A stretch of 64,000 bases of DNA from JAHCHG01 sp041745765 (GCA_041745765.1 JBGTIH010000180.1:124001-188000), one strand, 5' to 3'; positions 25,002 to 34,361 are shown, counted from the stretch's first letter. Made by a program: numbers and translations. Notes: generated by a model not told the origin, from the letters alone.

Positions 25002-25589
25002 TCAAATCTCGTCTCGAGCGACTTCTACGGCAAGATCATTCGCTCTGCGGCTATCTTCCATAGCCTCTTTTTCCAGTTTCTTAAATTGTTCGTCTTTTTC
25101 CTGAAATTCGGCTAAAACAACTTCGCGCTGTTTAATATCTTCGGGATCATATCCATTTCGCAAAGCCAGAGCGATTTGCCGCCGAAGTTCAAACGCTTCC
25201 ATTAATTTCCGCAAACTGCTTTCCTTTAATTCGAGATATTCCCTGAAATTGGGATTGATGTCCAAATTTTTTGCTTTCTCTATTTTTTCGACGGCTTTGA
25301 TTCCCAAAGCCATTCCGTCATTTATCGCATAAACCGCATCATTAGCAATTTTTTTGACATCTTCGACCTTTTTATTCTTCATCGCAATTTTCAGGTCTTC
25401 AACTCTGTTTTCATTGGCTTTATACAATCTTCTAATATCCTGAAGGTCTTTATTTGCTGAGTCAATCAGTTTTACGGCTTCTTCCGTGTCGTTTTGTAAA
25501 TTTAAAATAGACCGGTTATCGTCATTTTTACATCCAGATATAAATATGAGCGAAAAAATAAGCGATATTTTCAGTAATTGTTTTATCAT
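25002..25589 (-). CDS. Coiled-coil lipoprotein of unknown function
   Basis: Encodes 195 residues. The signal peptide ends in FISGCKND, a lipobox. The mature part is almost wholly charged helix (for example EEAVKLIDSANKDLQDIRRLYKANENRVEDL and VVLAEFQEKDEQFKKLEKEAMEDSRRANDLA), which suggests long coiled coils. No enzymatic motif is seen. It may be a periplasmic structural or stress protein, but function is unknown. It lies downstream of dnaJ on the same strand, 107 bases away. Confidence 0.75.
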   Translation of the reverse strand: MIKQLLKISLIFSLIFISGCKNDDNRSILNLQNDTEEAVKLIDSANKDLQDIRRLYKANENRVEDLKIAMKNKKVEDVKKIANDAVYAINDGMALGIKAVEKIEKAKNLDINPNFREYLELKESSLRKLMEAFELRRQIALALRNGYDPEDIKQREVVLAEFQEKDEQFKKLEKEAMEDSRRANDLAVEVARDEI

Positions 25590-25695
25590 TTTGACTCAAA
25601 TCTATTTTACTCATTTTAACCCATTATTCAAAGACTTTTTGCAAAATTCTCGCTCACTTTTGGATTATTCAACAGTTTTGCTCAAGTGCTTAATT

Positions 25696-26808
25696 TTAGC
25701 CGAATATATTTCTAACCTTGTCCATAAATGATTGATCTTGAAAATCAATGTCTTCGATTTCGGCAAGTTGTTCTAACAATTTTCGCTGTTCTTTGGTCAA
25801 TGTTTTTGGCGTAATCAGCGTTACGGCGACAAAAAGATCGCCTTTGCCGCGACCGCCGAGGCTCGGCATTCCTTTGCTTCTGAGGCGGAAAACCGTTCCG
25901 GTCTGCGTTCCGGCGGGGATTTTCAGTTCTTCTTCTTCTTCGAGCGTCGGCACTTTGATCTCTGCGCCGAGCGCGGCTTGGGCAAACGAAATCGGCACGG
26001 ATGCGTAAAGATTCGCGCCTTGCCGTTCAAAAATTTCGTGTTCGGCAACGTGTATGACGACATACAGATCGCCCGAAGGTCCGCCGTTCGGTCCGCCTTC
26101 GCCTTCGCCGTTGATTCTCAGGCGCGAACCCGTTTCGACACCTGCCGGAATTTTTATTTCGAGTTTCTTTTCTTTTTCGACTCTGCCCGCGCCGCGGCAT
26201 TCTTTGCACGGATTTTTAATGATCTGCCCTTTTCCGGAGCAATTCGCGCAAGTTCGCATAACGCTGAAAAAACCTTGCTGAAAGCGCGTCTGTCCGCTGC
26301 CCTGACACGTAATACAGGTTTCCGGTTCGCTTCCTTTTTCCGTGCCTTTGCCGCTGCATTCTTCGCATTTTTCAAGACGCGGAATTTTCAATTTTTCTTC
26401 CTTTCCGGTCGCCGCTTCTTCCAGACTGATTTCTAAATCGTAGCGCAAATCCGAGCCGCGCTGGACGGTGGAGCGTCTGCCGCCGCCGCGTGCGCCGCCG
26501 CCGAACATATCGCCGAATCCGAAAAGATCGAAAATATCTTCAATATTGGTAAATCCCGGATCGAATCCCGCGCCTGCGCCTGCGCCGACTCCGGCGTGTC
26601 CGAAACGGTCGTAACTGGCGCGTTTGCCCGCATCGGAAAGCACCGAATAGGCTTCGGCACATTCCTTAAATTTTTCTTCGGCTTTCACATCGCCCGGATT
26701 TTTGTCCGGGTGATGCTTGATCGCCAGTTTGCGGTAAGCCGCTTTGATTTCAACTTCAGTAGCGTTTTTTGAAACGCCTAAAATTTCGTAATAATCTTTT
26801 TTGCTCAT
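25696..26808 (-). CDS. dnaJ: Chaperone DnaJ
   Basis: Encodes 370 residues from ATG 26808, where MSKKDYYEILGVSKNATEVE is the canonical start. The J domain contains HHPDKNPGD (the HPD motif that stimulates DnaK ATPase), then a Gly-rich linker with a GAGAGAGFDPGF run. Four zinc-finger CxxCxGxG repeats follow (CEECSGKG, CITCQGSG, CANCSGKG, CKECRGAG), then two C-terminal substrate-binding domains. It is the last gene of the hrcA-grpE-dnaK-dnaJ cluster, but a hairpin in the dnaK-dnaJ gap may lower its transcription relative to dnaK. Confidence 0.97.
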   Translation of the reverse strand: MSKKDYYEILGVSKNATEVEIKAAYRKLAIKHHPDKNPGDVKAEEKFKECAEAYSVLSDAGKRASYDRFGHAGVGAGAGAGFDPGFTNIEDIFDLFGFGDMFGGGARGGGRRSTVQRGSDLRYDLEISLEEAATGKEEKLKIPRLEKCEECSGKGTEKGSEPETCITCQGSGQTRFQQGFFSVMRTCANCSGKGQIIKNPCKECRGAGRVEKEKKLEIKIPAGVETGSRLRINGEGEGGPNGGPSGDLYVVIHVAEHEIFERQGANLYASVPISFAQAALGAEIKVPTLEEEEELKIPAGTQTGTVFRLRSKGMPSLGGRGKGDLFVAVTLITPKTLTKEQRKLLEQLAEIEDIDFQDQSFMDKVRNIFG

Positions 26809-26823
26809 ATTCACAAATGCGGA

Positions 26824-26866
26824 AATCTCAGATTCAAATTTCAAATTATATATCCAAAATCTAAAA
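26824..26866. repeat. Degenerate 7-bp repeats in the dnaK-dnaJ gap
   Basis: ATTCAAA, TTTCAAA, TCCAAAA and TCTAAAA units lie between the hairpin at 26872 and the dnaJ start, resembling the TCCAAAA family seen in the aminotransferase gene. Confidence 0.5.
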
Positions 26867-26871
26867 CAAAG

Positions 26872-26906
26872 ATAACGCCGATCCAAAAATTTTGAACCGA
26901 CGTTAT
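26872..26906 (-). terminator. Hairpin between dnaK and dnaJ (terminator or attenuator)
   Basis: ATAACGCCGATCCAAAA pairs with TTTTGAACCGACGTTAT, with its few mismatches being G-U compatible in the minus-strand transcript. A T-rich run (CTTTGTTTTAG) follows on that strand. It is inside the operon, so it may attenuate dnaJ. Confidence 0.6.
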
Positions 26907-26950
26907 TCTTATTTTGCGATAATGTTGCTTTTTTCTCAAGCGCAGAGAAA

Positions 26951-28756
26951 TTAAACGGTTGCCATAAGAGCCGTTGTTAATTCGTTGGCAACAGATTCAA
27001 CTCTTGCCAAATTGTCCATTATCGAATCCAGACTTTCCGAATCAACAGCTTCTTCGGCTTCATTCAGCACGCCGTTAATTTTTTGCTGTTGTTCAAGTTC
27101 GAGCGATTTGCCGAATTCAAGCATCGCTTTTCTCGTGTTTTTAATGAGCGAGTCGAGCTTGTTGCGCTGCATAATCATTTGCTTGGCTTCACGATCTTTT
27201 TCGACCGAATGTTCGGCTTCCATAATCAGAAGTTCGATTTCATCCGGCGCAAGTCCCGACGAAGGCGTGATCTGCATCGCTTGTTCAAGTCCGGTCATCT
27301 TGTCTTTTGCCGAAACATTGACGATGCCGTTGGCATCAACCTCAAACGAAACTTCGATCTGCGGAACGCCGCGCGGTGCGAGCGGAATGCCGACGAGTTC
27401 AAATTTTCCGAGACTGCGGTTGCCGCTGGCAATATCGCGTTCGCCCTGCAAAATATGGATTTCAACCGATTGCTGATTGTCAACGACGGTCGTAAAAGTC
27501 ATCGTGTTTCTCAGCGGAATCGTCGCGTTGCGCGTGATGAGTTTGACGAAAATACCGCCGCGTGTTTCGAGTCCGAGACTCAGCGGCAAAACGTCCAATA
27601 AAACAATATCTTTAACATCGCCCGTTAAAACGCCGCCCTGAATCGCTGCGCCCATCGAAACTACTTCGTCCGGGTTGATTTCCGTCGAAGGCTCTTTGCC
27701 GAAAACTTCCTGCACGGTGCGCGCAATAATCGGCGAACGGGTTTGTCCGCCGACGAGAATTACTTTGTCAATATCTTCGGGTTTGAGCTTTGCGTCCCAG
27801 AGTGCTTTTTGGCACGGTTCAACCGAAGATTCGACCAAATCTTTAACCAAATCTTCAAATTTCGTTCTGGTTAAAACGGTGTTGATGTGTTTCGGTCCGG
27901 TCGAGTCAGCCGCGATAAACGGCAGATTTATCGTTGTTTCGGCAACCGAAGAAAGTTCGCATTTTGCGCGTTCCGCCGCTTCTTTCAGGCGTTGCAGAGC
28001 CAGACGGTCTTCTTTTAGATCAATACCGTTTTCGAGTTTGAAATGCTCAACCAGCCACTCAATTAAACGCTGATCGAAATCTTCGCCGCCTAAAAATGTG
28101 TTTCCCGAAGTTGAAAGAACTTCAAAAATGCCGTCGTTAATCTCCAGAATTGAAATATCGAATGTTCCGCCGCCGAGGTCATAAACCGCAACTCTTTCGC
28201 TTTTGTTTTTGCCGAAACCGTAGGCAAGTGCGGCAGCTGTCGGCTCGTTGATAATGCGTTCGACCTTTAATCCGGCAATTTTTCCGGCATCGCGGGTTGC
28301 CTGCCGCTGCATATCGTCGAAATAAGCCGGAACTGTAACAATCGCTTCGGTAATTTTATCGCCCAAGAATTCTTCCGCCGCGAGTTTTAAACGCTTGAGA
28401 ACAATTGCCGAAATTTCCGGCGGACTGTATGTGTGATCCATCACGCGGATATGAGCGTCGCCGTTCGGGGCTTCGACAATTTCAAAAGGCACGGTTAAGC
28501 GCATCTTTTCAACTTCCGGCGAATCGAACTTTCGTCCGATCAGACGTTTAACGGCAAACAGCGTGTTTGAAGGATTTGTCATCGCTTGCCGTTTGGCAAT
28601 CTGCCCGACCAGCCGCTCATCTTTATCCGTAAAACCGATGACCGAAGGCGTTGTTCTGCCGCCTTCCTTATTCGATATTATCTGAACCGCGCCGCCTTCT
28701 AAGACGGTTACACAACAGTTTGTTGTGCCTAAATCTATTCCGATTACTTTGCTCAT
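26951..28756 (-). CDS. dnaK: Chaperone DnaK (Hsp70)
   Basis: Encodes 601 residues. The ATPase domain shows IGIDLGTTNCCVTVLEGG, the adenosine motif VYDLGGGTFDISILEI and VGGQTRSPIIA. The substrate domain shows DVLPLSLGLETRGG and the linker DIVLLDVLPLSLG. The C-terminal lid is shorter than in Escherichia coli DnaK, ending ANELTTALMATV without the usual acidic EEVKDKK tail. It works with DnaJ and GrpE in refolding and in heat-shock control. The gene starts 44 bases downstream of grpE on the minus strand. Confidence 0.96.
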   Translation of the reverse strand: MSKVIGIDLGTTNCCVTVLEGGAVQIISNKEGGRTTPSVIGFTDKDERLVGQIAKRQAMTNPSNTLFAVKRLIGRKFDSPEVEKMRLTVPFEIVEAPNGDAHIRVMDHTYSPPEISAIVLKRLKLAAEEFLGDKITEAIVTVPAYFDDMQRQATRDAGKIAGLKVERIINEPTAAALAYGFGKNKSERVAVYDLGGGTFDISILEINDGIFEVLSTSGNTFLGGEDFDQRLIEWLVEHFKLENGIDLKEDRLALQRLKEAAERAKCELSSVAETTINLPFIAADSTGPKHINTVLTRTKFEDLVKDLVESSVEPCQKALWDAKLKPEDIDKVILVGGQTRSPIIARTVQEVFGKEPSTEINPDEVVSMGAAIQGGVLTGDVKDIVLLDVLPLSLGLETRGGIFVKLITRNATIPLRNTMTFTTVVDNQQSVEIHILQGERDIASGNRSLGKFELVGIPLAPRGVPQIEVSFEVDANGIVNVSAKDKMTGLEQAMQITPSSGLAPDEIELLIMEAEHSVEKDREAKQMIMQRNKLDSLIKNTRKAMLEFGKSLELEQQQKINGVLNEAEEAVDSESLDSIMDNLARVESVANELTTALMATV

Positions 28757-28800
28757 ATTTTGCCAGTCCTTTAGGGGAAAAACTATTTTGTTTGTTGAAT

Positions 28801-29628
28801 TTATTCAGTTTCGGGAGAAGAATCTTCCAAATTAAAATTCTTTGAGGTTGAAACTTTAACCATTGCCGGACGAATTACTTTATCACCGAGCAAATAACCG
28901 CGTAAAAGTTCATCCATTATCGTATTTGACGGAAGTTTATCGGTGTCTTCCGTCGCAACGGCTTCGTGAAAGTGCGGATCAAACAGTTCACCAACGGCAT
29001 TTATCGGCTGAACGCCCATTTCCACCAAAATTTCTTTTAGTTGGTTTTCGACAAGTCCGATACCATCGAAAAACTGTTGAAAATCCGGAGTTTTTTCGCC
29101 GGTGAGGTCTGATGCCGATTCCATCGCCCGGTTTAAATTATCAAGCACGGGCAAAATTTGAATTGTGAGATTGCCGAGTTGTGAGCTGAAAGTATCGTTT
29201 CTGTCGCGTTCCGTACGCTTTTTGTAATTATCAAAATCGGTCTGTCGGCGACGCGATAAATCAAATAATTCGGTACGTTCGGTTTCTATTTTTGAAATTT
29301 TATTTCTCAAAAGAATGACTTCTCTTTCGAGTTCGAAAATTCGCGCTTTGCTAGTAGCAGTCTCGCTCGGAACAACCGGCTCGATAGCTTTGATCACTTT
29401 AGTCGGCGGCGGAACTTTATCTTCAACTGCGGTTTCCGTTAAAAACTCTTCCATATTTTGCGTATCAAAATCCGAATCTTCGATTTCGATAACCGTTTCC
29501 GGTGAAATATGCAGGTCTTTTTCTCTGGCTTCAAGTTCTTTGATAAAATCATCAATCGAAGTCAGATCGCCCATATCAATCTCTTCCGAAAATTCTTCCA
29601 TATTATTTGAATTGTGTTTGGAATTCAT
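28801..29628 (-). CDS. grpE: Nucleotide exchange factor GrpE
   Basis: Encodes 275 residues, longer than usual because of an acidic N-terminal extension of about 110 residues (EEFSEEIDMGDLTSIDDFIKELEAREKD, then FLTETAVEDKVPPPTKV). The core has a long coiled helix (KARIFELEREVILLRNKISKIETERTELFDLSRRRQTDFDNYKKRTERDR) and the beta wing EILVEMGVQPINAVGELFDPHFHEAV that opens the DnaK nucleotide cleft. It lies between hrcA and dnaK, as expected for this cluster. The extension could be disordered and may act in thermosensing, though this is only a guess. Confidence 0.94.
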   Translation of the reverse strand: MNSKHNSNNMEEFSEEIDMGDLTSIDDFIKELEAREKDLHISPETVIEIEDSDFDTQNMEEFLTETAVEDKVPPPTKVIKAIEPVVPSETATSKARIFELEREVILLRNKISKIETERTELFDLSRRRQTDFDNYKKRTERDRNDTFSSQLGNLTIQILPVLDNLNRAMESASDLTGEKTPDFQQFFDGIGLVENQLKEILVEMGVQPINAVGELFDPHFHEAVATEDTDKLPSNTIMDELLRGYLLGDKVIRPAMVKVSTSKNFNLEDSSPETE

Positions 29629-29668
29629 TTTTTAGGTTTAGTTGAGACCTGAATCTCAGCCGCTCAAG

Positions 29669-30823
29669 TTAAAATTTTTGCGTGTCTTTGGTCATTGTTT
29701 TTTCGAGAATTTTTGCCACATAACTGACAATCGAAATCATTCTCGCATATTCGATCCGGGTCGGACCCAAAACGCTCAAAGTGCCGAGCGTTTCGCTTTC
29801 GCCGAACCGGTAAGGCGCGGTTATCAAAGTGCAGTTCTGCAAAGATGCGGTCGGATTTTCGCTGCCGATAATGACCTGCACATTTCCCCTGAGCGTATGA
29901 TCCTGCTCGATACATTCGGTCAAAATCTGTACGAAACGTGATTTTTCCTCGATTGTTTTGAGCAGTTCGCGAAGTCTTTCGAGATCGGCAAAATCGCGTT
30001 TATTCAAGATATTCGAAGTTCCGTCAACATAAACCTCGCCGAGCGCGTGGTCATCATCCTCGATGCTCTGCGAACATATTATCATGGCGGTTTGCAATAA
30101 TTTATCGAAAAGCGCGGTTTCTTCGTGCATCAATCTTAAAATTTCCGCCCGAATCTCCGCCAGCGATTTGCCCGCAAATTCCGTATTCAGATAGCGCGCC
30201 GTGCGGTTAAGTTCATCGCTTGTAAAAGAATCTTTCAAACGAATGATCTTGTTATGCACGATATTCGGCGCGGAAACCAGAATTACGAGAATTCTCTTTT
30301 CCGACAAATTGACGAATTCGATATGCTGAAGGCGGTCTTTTGCCAGAGAAGGCGAAACGACGATGCCGACATTTTGAGAAAGAACCGAAAGAAGCTGTGA
30401 AGTTCTTTCCATAATCCTGTCCGGTGTTTGCGTCCATTCCATTTCATTGACGCCGAGTTCGCGGTTGATCATCCGCAAATCTTCGTTTGAAATGCTTAGA
30501 ACGCCGAGCAGATTATCAACATAAAACCGGTAGCCTTTATCGGTCGGAATGCGTCCGGCTGAAGTATGCGGCTGTTCGAGCAGTCCCAAATCTTCCAATT
30601 CGCCCATAACGTTGCGAATCGTCGCCGAACTCAAACCCGAAGCATTGGCAAATTTCTCGGCAATTACCTTCGAACCGATCGGCTCGCCGGTAATCAAATG
30701 CTCATTGATAATGGCTGAGAGTATTATTTGCCCGCGAGCATCGGGTGCAGCAGATGTTCGTGTTTCTGAAGTTTGATTTATTTCACGGGCTGACATTTTT
30801 TCTCGTTGTGAGTTTTGATGCAT
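29669..30823 (-). CDS. hrcA: Heat-shock repressor HrcA
   Basis: Encodes 384 residues from ATG 30823; ATG 30796 is also plausible and upstream codons look non-coding. The N-terminal winged helix is clear: RGQIILSAIINEHLITGEPIGSKVIAEKFANASGLSSATIRNVMGELEDLGLLEQPHTSAGRIPTDKGYRFYVD. The C-terminal part has the GAF-like dimer domain with a long insertion. HrcA normally binds CIRCE to repress the operon. No good CIRCE was found, but an inverted repeat covers the start codon. The gene leads the cluster and should be self-regulated. Confidence 0.93.
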   Translation of the reverse strand: MHQNSQREKMSAREINQTSETRTSAAPDARGQIILSAIINEHLITGEPIGSKVIAEKFANASGLSSATIRNVMGELEDLGLLEQPHTSAGRIPTDKGYRFYVDNLLGVLSISNEDLRMINRELGVNEMEWTQTPDRIMERTSQLLSVLSQNVGIVVSPSLAKDRLQHIEFVNLSEKRILVILVSAPNIVHNKIIRLKDSFTSDELNRTARYLNTEFAGKSLAEIRAEILRLMHEETALFDKLLQTAMIICSQSIEDDDHALGEVYVDGTSNILNKRDFADLERLRELLKTIEEKSRFVQILTECIEQDHTLRGNVQVIIGSENPTASLQNCTLITAPYRFGESETLGTLSVLGPTRIEYARMISIVSYVAKILEKTMTKDTQKF

Positions 30824-30843
30824 ACCTTCTGAATAAAGTATGC
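30820..30843 (-). promoter_or_regulatory. Inverted repeat over the hrcA start, possible operator
   Basis: GCATAC and GTATGC lie 12 bases apart and overlap the chosen ATG of hrcA. This spacing does not match CIRCE, so a role as repressor site is uncertain. Confidence 0.3.
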
Positions 30844-31077
30844 TTATGCCATTTATTGAATAGCATTTTATTAAGCAATCTGTCAAGAAATATTCGTTAA
30901 ACTTTGTAAAACATCATTAATTTTGTTAAAAATATAATTTTCCAAATTGCAAAGAATAAATTAGCCGGTAGAATTGGCGGCTCAAAGCTCAAATTGTTAT
31001 AAAAGAATGTAACATATTCAGGATTTTAGAACACTTTTTGTCAAAAAAGAATTCCGAGGTTGAATAAACCGTATTTT

Positions 31078-31806
31078 ATGTCCGATAAACTTTCGAAAAT
31101 CAAAGAGTTTTATGAAAAAGCCTTCGGCAGATTAAACGGTGAAAAAGATTTGCCGGAAATAAGTGTCAGTTTTTATCCGTATATCGGCATCAATCACACG
31201 ATCCGCGTCCGGAGCGGCAAAGTTTTCGTGCGTCTTGCCGAGATTTGCCGCGACGCGCCGCTCGAAGTCCAAGAATCGCTGGCATTTATCCTGGTCAGCA
31301 AACTTTTGCGAAAGCGAATTTCTCCAAAATCAGCGCAAATTTACCGCGAATTTTCAAAAACGGCGGAACTTCGGGAAAAAGCCATTGAAAACAAACGCAC
31401 CAAAGGCAGAAAAATAATCACGACTTCAAAAGGCAAAACTTACGATTTAGACCAAATTTTTGAGCGGCTTAACCTGCTTTATTTCAACAATAAAGTAAAA
31501 AAACCGACGCTTTCCTGGTCGCGAGGAAAAACCTTTAGAATTCTCGGGCATCACGACGCGACGCACGACGCGATCATTATCAGCCAATCGCTGGACGACA
31601 AAAAAGTCCCGCCATACGTTGTCGAATACATCGTTTTTCACGAAATGCTGCACATCGTCCATCCGGTTTATCACCAAAACGGCAGACGTTTTATCCACAC
31701 ACCGCAATTTCGGCGCGACGAAAAAAAATTCGCTTATTTTGACGAAGCTGAAAAATGGATTGACAAAAACATCAGTGGATTGAAAGTGAAAAAGTTTAAA
31801 AGCTGA
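31078..31806 (+). CDS. SprT-like zinc metallopeptidase-domain protein
   Basis: Encodes 242 residues from ATG 31078; a TTG at 31060 is possible but sits too close to GAGG. The C-terminal half carries YIVFHEMLHIVHPVYHQNGRRFIHTPQFRRDEKKF, with the HExxH zinc site and a later His, placing it with SprT/M48-like minimal peptidases. The mid section LNLLYFNNKVKKPTLSWSRGK is the usual SprT N-terminal strand. The gene ends in a 7-bp repeat-derived tail (KVKKFKS). It is divergent from hrcA over about 250 bases of non-coding sequence. The substrate is unknown. Confidence 0.75.
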   Translation: MSDKLSKIKEFYEKAFGRLNGEKDLPEISVSFYPYIGINHTIRVRSGKVFVRLAEICRDAPLEVQESLAFILVSKLLRKRISPKSAQIYREFSKTAELREKAIENKRTKGRKIITTSKGKTYDLDQIFERLNLLYFNNKVKKPTLSWSRGKTFRILGHHDATHDAIIISQSLDDKKVPPYVVEYIVFHEMLHIVHPVYHQNGRRFIHTPQFRRDEKKFAYFDEAEKWIDKNISGLKVKKFKS

Positions 31807-31902
31807 AAAGTGAAAAAGTTTTGGCGTATAAATTCCGAATAACTTTTTCTCGTTAAACGTCTTACTTTTTCACTTTTCCACCTTTTCACTTTTAAACTTT
31901 TC
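31782..31902. repeat. AAAAGTG-type 7-bp repeats as inverted blocks
   Basis: AAAAGTG/AAAAAGT units at 31782-31821 (covering the end of the SprT-like gene) and their complement at 31861-31902 (TTTTCAC units, next to the convergent gene stop) face each other. They could fold into a hairpin between the two convergent genes. Confidence 0.65.
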
Positions 31903-33539
31903 TACTCTAATTGTTCCAAAATAATTCCGATAAATCCGAAATCTGAAACGGTTCGGCGTTCGATTCCTTTATCGTTAAAACCCGTCTGCGTTAAGTACGA
32001 AGTTTCCGAACCTTTGTTTTCCTGCTTCAAATCTCCTAAAACTTCGACAATTTTTTCTGCTGAATCAATACTTTTGCCGAATGTAACTGTCGTTGTTTTA
32101 GTTTCGGAAAATTGTTTAAAGTTCGCATTTTTCGTAAAATTCTGTCCGTTTTGTTTGGCTTGCAGACATTTCAAAATGCTTTCCGCATTGCCCAAAACCA
32201 GAATATTTCCGACAAAAGCGGCAGAAATTTGTTTGTCTTTTGAACTCCAAATTTCGGCAATTTCTGTTCTTTCCGGCGGCACTTTGAAATCAACAATTTC
32301 GCCGAGCGATTTTTTCAGATTTTCCGCGTCGTTAAACGAAACAATCACCGCGTTTTTTTCGCCTTCGCCGTCAAATTGAGCGGTTAAAATTTCGGAATCA
32401 ATCGAAGTCAAAAAAATTTCCGCATCCGAAACGCCGTAAGGCGAGAGCAAACTGCCGGAAACTTGCTGAAGAAAATTTCCGCTCAAAGCATCGGTACTTT
32501 CCTTTGTAACGAGCAATAAACTGCGCCACGCGATCAGAAGATTTTTCAGATTATACTTTGTCGCCGAAAAAATATCCGACGGCAAAAATTCCGCTAAATT
32601 TGCTTGACTTTGAGTTGATACGGCAAGCGTTTCCCTAAAAACCGCAGAAAATTTCGGATCAAGCAAAACCGAATATTTATCTTCAATTCCGTGTTCGGCT
32701 TTGCTCGCCGTCCAGACGATTTCTTTCGTCGTATTTCGCACTAACTGCGGCAAAATGCGGGAGATAAAATTTCTGCCTTCTTCGCTTTCGGTCGCTTCTA
32801 TCGCCGATGAAACTCCGGCGATATTGGCGATTTGCGCGATTCCTTCGTTTGAAACATAACCGAAAGCAAGTTTGTTTTCGGCATTTGCATCGTAAGCGCG
32901 GCGGAAAGCTTCGTTTTTCATCAGATTATCAGATTCACCACGTTTAACCGCCAGACATTTTTCGATGGTTTCCTTGTCATTACTGAAAAAAATCAAACTG
33001 TTTTGGACAAAAGCAAAAACCTTGCGCCCGTCCGTCGAAGTCCATTCAAACCAATCGCCGCCGTCTTTGCCGGCAACTTCTAAATTCACTTCGCCGCCAT
33101 AAGTTTCGTTGACAAAATTCCCAAGAACGTCTTCGGCAAACGAGCGCGTTTGCCAACTCCACAGATTCGTTTCGGCAATCGCTGCAAAACGCGGTTTGAA
33201 ATTCAAAATCGAATTTTCGCCCGTCAATTGTTTTTCCGAACTCTCAAAACCCGTAACCGCCACCGTAACTTGAACGCCTCTGACAACCGAAAAATTCTTG
33301 GCATTTTGTGCGAACTCTTTAAATGTTTTGTTTTCCGTCAAAGATTCGAGCGTCGCGCCTAAATCTGTTGTTTCAAGATAAATAAGCGTTTCATTCGGCG
33401 CAAGTGTCCGCAGATTCGTCGGCTCTGAACTGCAGGAAGTAAGAAGAAAAAGATAAAAAGTAAAAGATAAAAACCCCAAAACACACTTTTTCAGGCTTTT
33501 GAATTTATATTGAATTTCCTTCTCAAAAATTCTACTCAT
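31902..33539 (-). CDS. Large lipoprotein with a DUF3352-like look
   Basis: Encodes 545 residues. The ATG at 33539 follows AAGGAG. A hydrophobic segment ends in the lipobox FLLTSCSSEP, so it is probably a lipoprotein. The body alternates short helices and strands with several phrases like FSVVRGVQVTVAVTGFE and VFAFVQNSLIFFSNDKETIEKCLAVKRGE, recalling DUF3352-type proteins that contain repeated domains with unknown ligand. No catalytic residues can be named. It starts 36 bases before the next gene on the minus strand, so a joint transcript is likely. Confidence 0.65.
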   Translation of the reverse strand: MSRIFEKEIQYKFKSLKKCVLGFLSFTFYLFLLTSCSSEPTNLRTLAPNETLIYLETTDLGATLESLTENKTFKEFAQNAKNFSVVRGVQVTVAVTGFESSEKQLTGENSILNFKPRFAAIAETNLWSWQTRSFAEDVLGNFVNETYGGEVNLEVAGKDGGDWFEWTSTDGRKVFAFVQNSLIFFSNDKETIEKCLAVKRGESDNLMKNEAFRRAYDANAENKLAFGYVSNEGIAQIANIAGVSSAIEATESEEGRNFISRILPQLVRNTTKEIVWTASKAEHGIEDKYSVLLDPKFSAVFRETLAVSTQSQANLAEFLPSDIFSATKYNLKNLLIAWRSLLLVTKESTDALSGNFLQQVSGSLLSPYGVSDAEIFLTSIDSEILTAQFDGEGEKNAVIVSFNDAENLKKSLGEIVDFKVPPERTEIAEIWSSKDKQISAAFVGNILVLGNAESILKCLQAKQNGQNFTKNANFKQFSETKTTTVTFGKSIDSAEKIVEVLGDLKQENKGSETSYLTQTGFNDKGIERRTVSDFGFIGIILEQLE

Positions 33540-33575
33540 AAATCTCCTTACTTCCGCATCTCTTCTATCATTTTC

Positions 33576-34361
33576 TTAATTTCTGCTACCTAAAGCAAAA
33601 TGAGAGAAAACACATTCACCGTCTTTTATTTCAACTTCCTGCTCAATTAAATACTGTTTTGAATCTTCGATAAATTTCTTCTTCGAGTCTGACGGAAGAT
33701 TCATAATAGAAGAATATGGCGGTGTAGTAAAAGTGACTTTATAGAGTCCGTTTCGTAAATTTGGAAGCATTAGATTTCCGCATTTAGTAGTTTGCGTAGA
33801 TAAATTAAAATCCAAGCCGCTTACATTTATATCTAAAACCCCAATACTTTCAGGGAAAAGGTTTGTCCAATATTCAATTTGTATTTGGAGCGAAGTTTCA
33901 CGGATTCCTAAAGCAGCATTTTCTAAAAATTCGAGGTCTTTTTTGTTTTTGGTTGGATTGTATTTCCAACTATATTTATAAAGTTTTAATTGTTTTTCAT
34001 CTTCACTATTAGAAGCATAGATAAGCCATTTTTCACCTATTTTAAATTTAGGACTCAAATCGCAGGAATTTCTTAATTCGGCAGGTGTTATAAATTCAAT
34101 TGTTCTTTTTTTTTCTCCTTTAAATTGTTTCTCAATTTTAAAGATCGTTCTGCGAAATTTCCAAGAATCATCTTTGTCTTCGCCCTTTTTAGTAAAAGTC
34201 GTAGTTTTAATTACTTCGCCAATTAAAACTACCTCAGATTCGGCATATTTTATACAGATCGGCTTTTCCGGGAAAATACCGCTGCAAGCAAAAACGCTCT
34301 CTGAAAAGACAAACAGGCATAAAACAAGTAAGCCGAAAAAAGAAAAGTATTTGAGTTTCAT
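33576..34361 (-). CDS. Secreted protein with a TIMP/netrin-like N-terminal domain
   Basis: Encodes 261 residues, more AT-rich than neighbours. A signal peptide ends at SVFACSG. Residues about 27-120 resemble NTR/TIMP-type folds: an N-terminal Cys, ESEVVLIGEVIKTT, IFKIEKQFKGEKKRTIEF, a later RNSCDLSPKF, and FKIGEKWLIYASN. This resemblance is by pattern only. The rest looks beta-rich with a few cysteines (KCGNLML, GECVFSH). The sequence overlaps neither neighbour and ends 36 bases before the lipoprotein gene. Function is unknown. Confidence 0.6.
   Translation of the reverse strand: MKLKYFSFFGLLVLCLFVFSESVFACSGIFPEKPICIKYAESEVVLIGEVIKTTTFTKKGEDKDDSWKFRRTIFKIEKQFKGEKKRTIEFITPAELRNSCDLSPKFKIGEKWLIYASNSEDEKQLKLYKYSWKYNPTKNKKDLEFLENAALGIRETSLQIQIEYWTNLFPESIGVLDINVSGLDFNLSTQTTKCGNLMLPNLRNGLYKVTFTTPPYSSIMNLPSDSKKKFIEDSKQYLIEQEVEIKDGECVFSHFALGSRN

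Noticed and set aside
30790..30900. CIRCE operator before hrcA
   Set aside because: The consensus TTAGCACTC-N9-GAGTGCTAA is not present. Only short imperfect repeats (TGCTAT with ATAAGCA, and GCATAC with GTATGC) were found, with wrong spacing.
30888..31077. Promoters of the divergent hrcA and SprT-like genes
   Set aside because: The gap is AT-rich, so many weak matches occur, but none had both boxes at good spacing.
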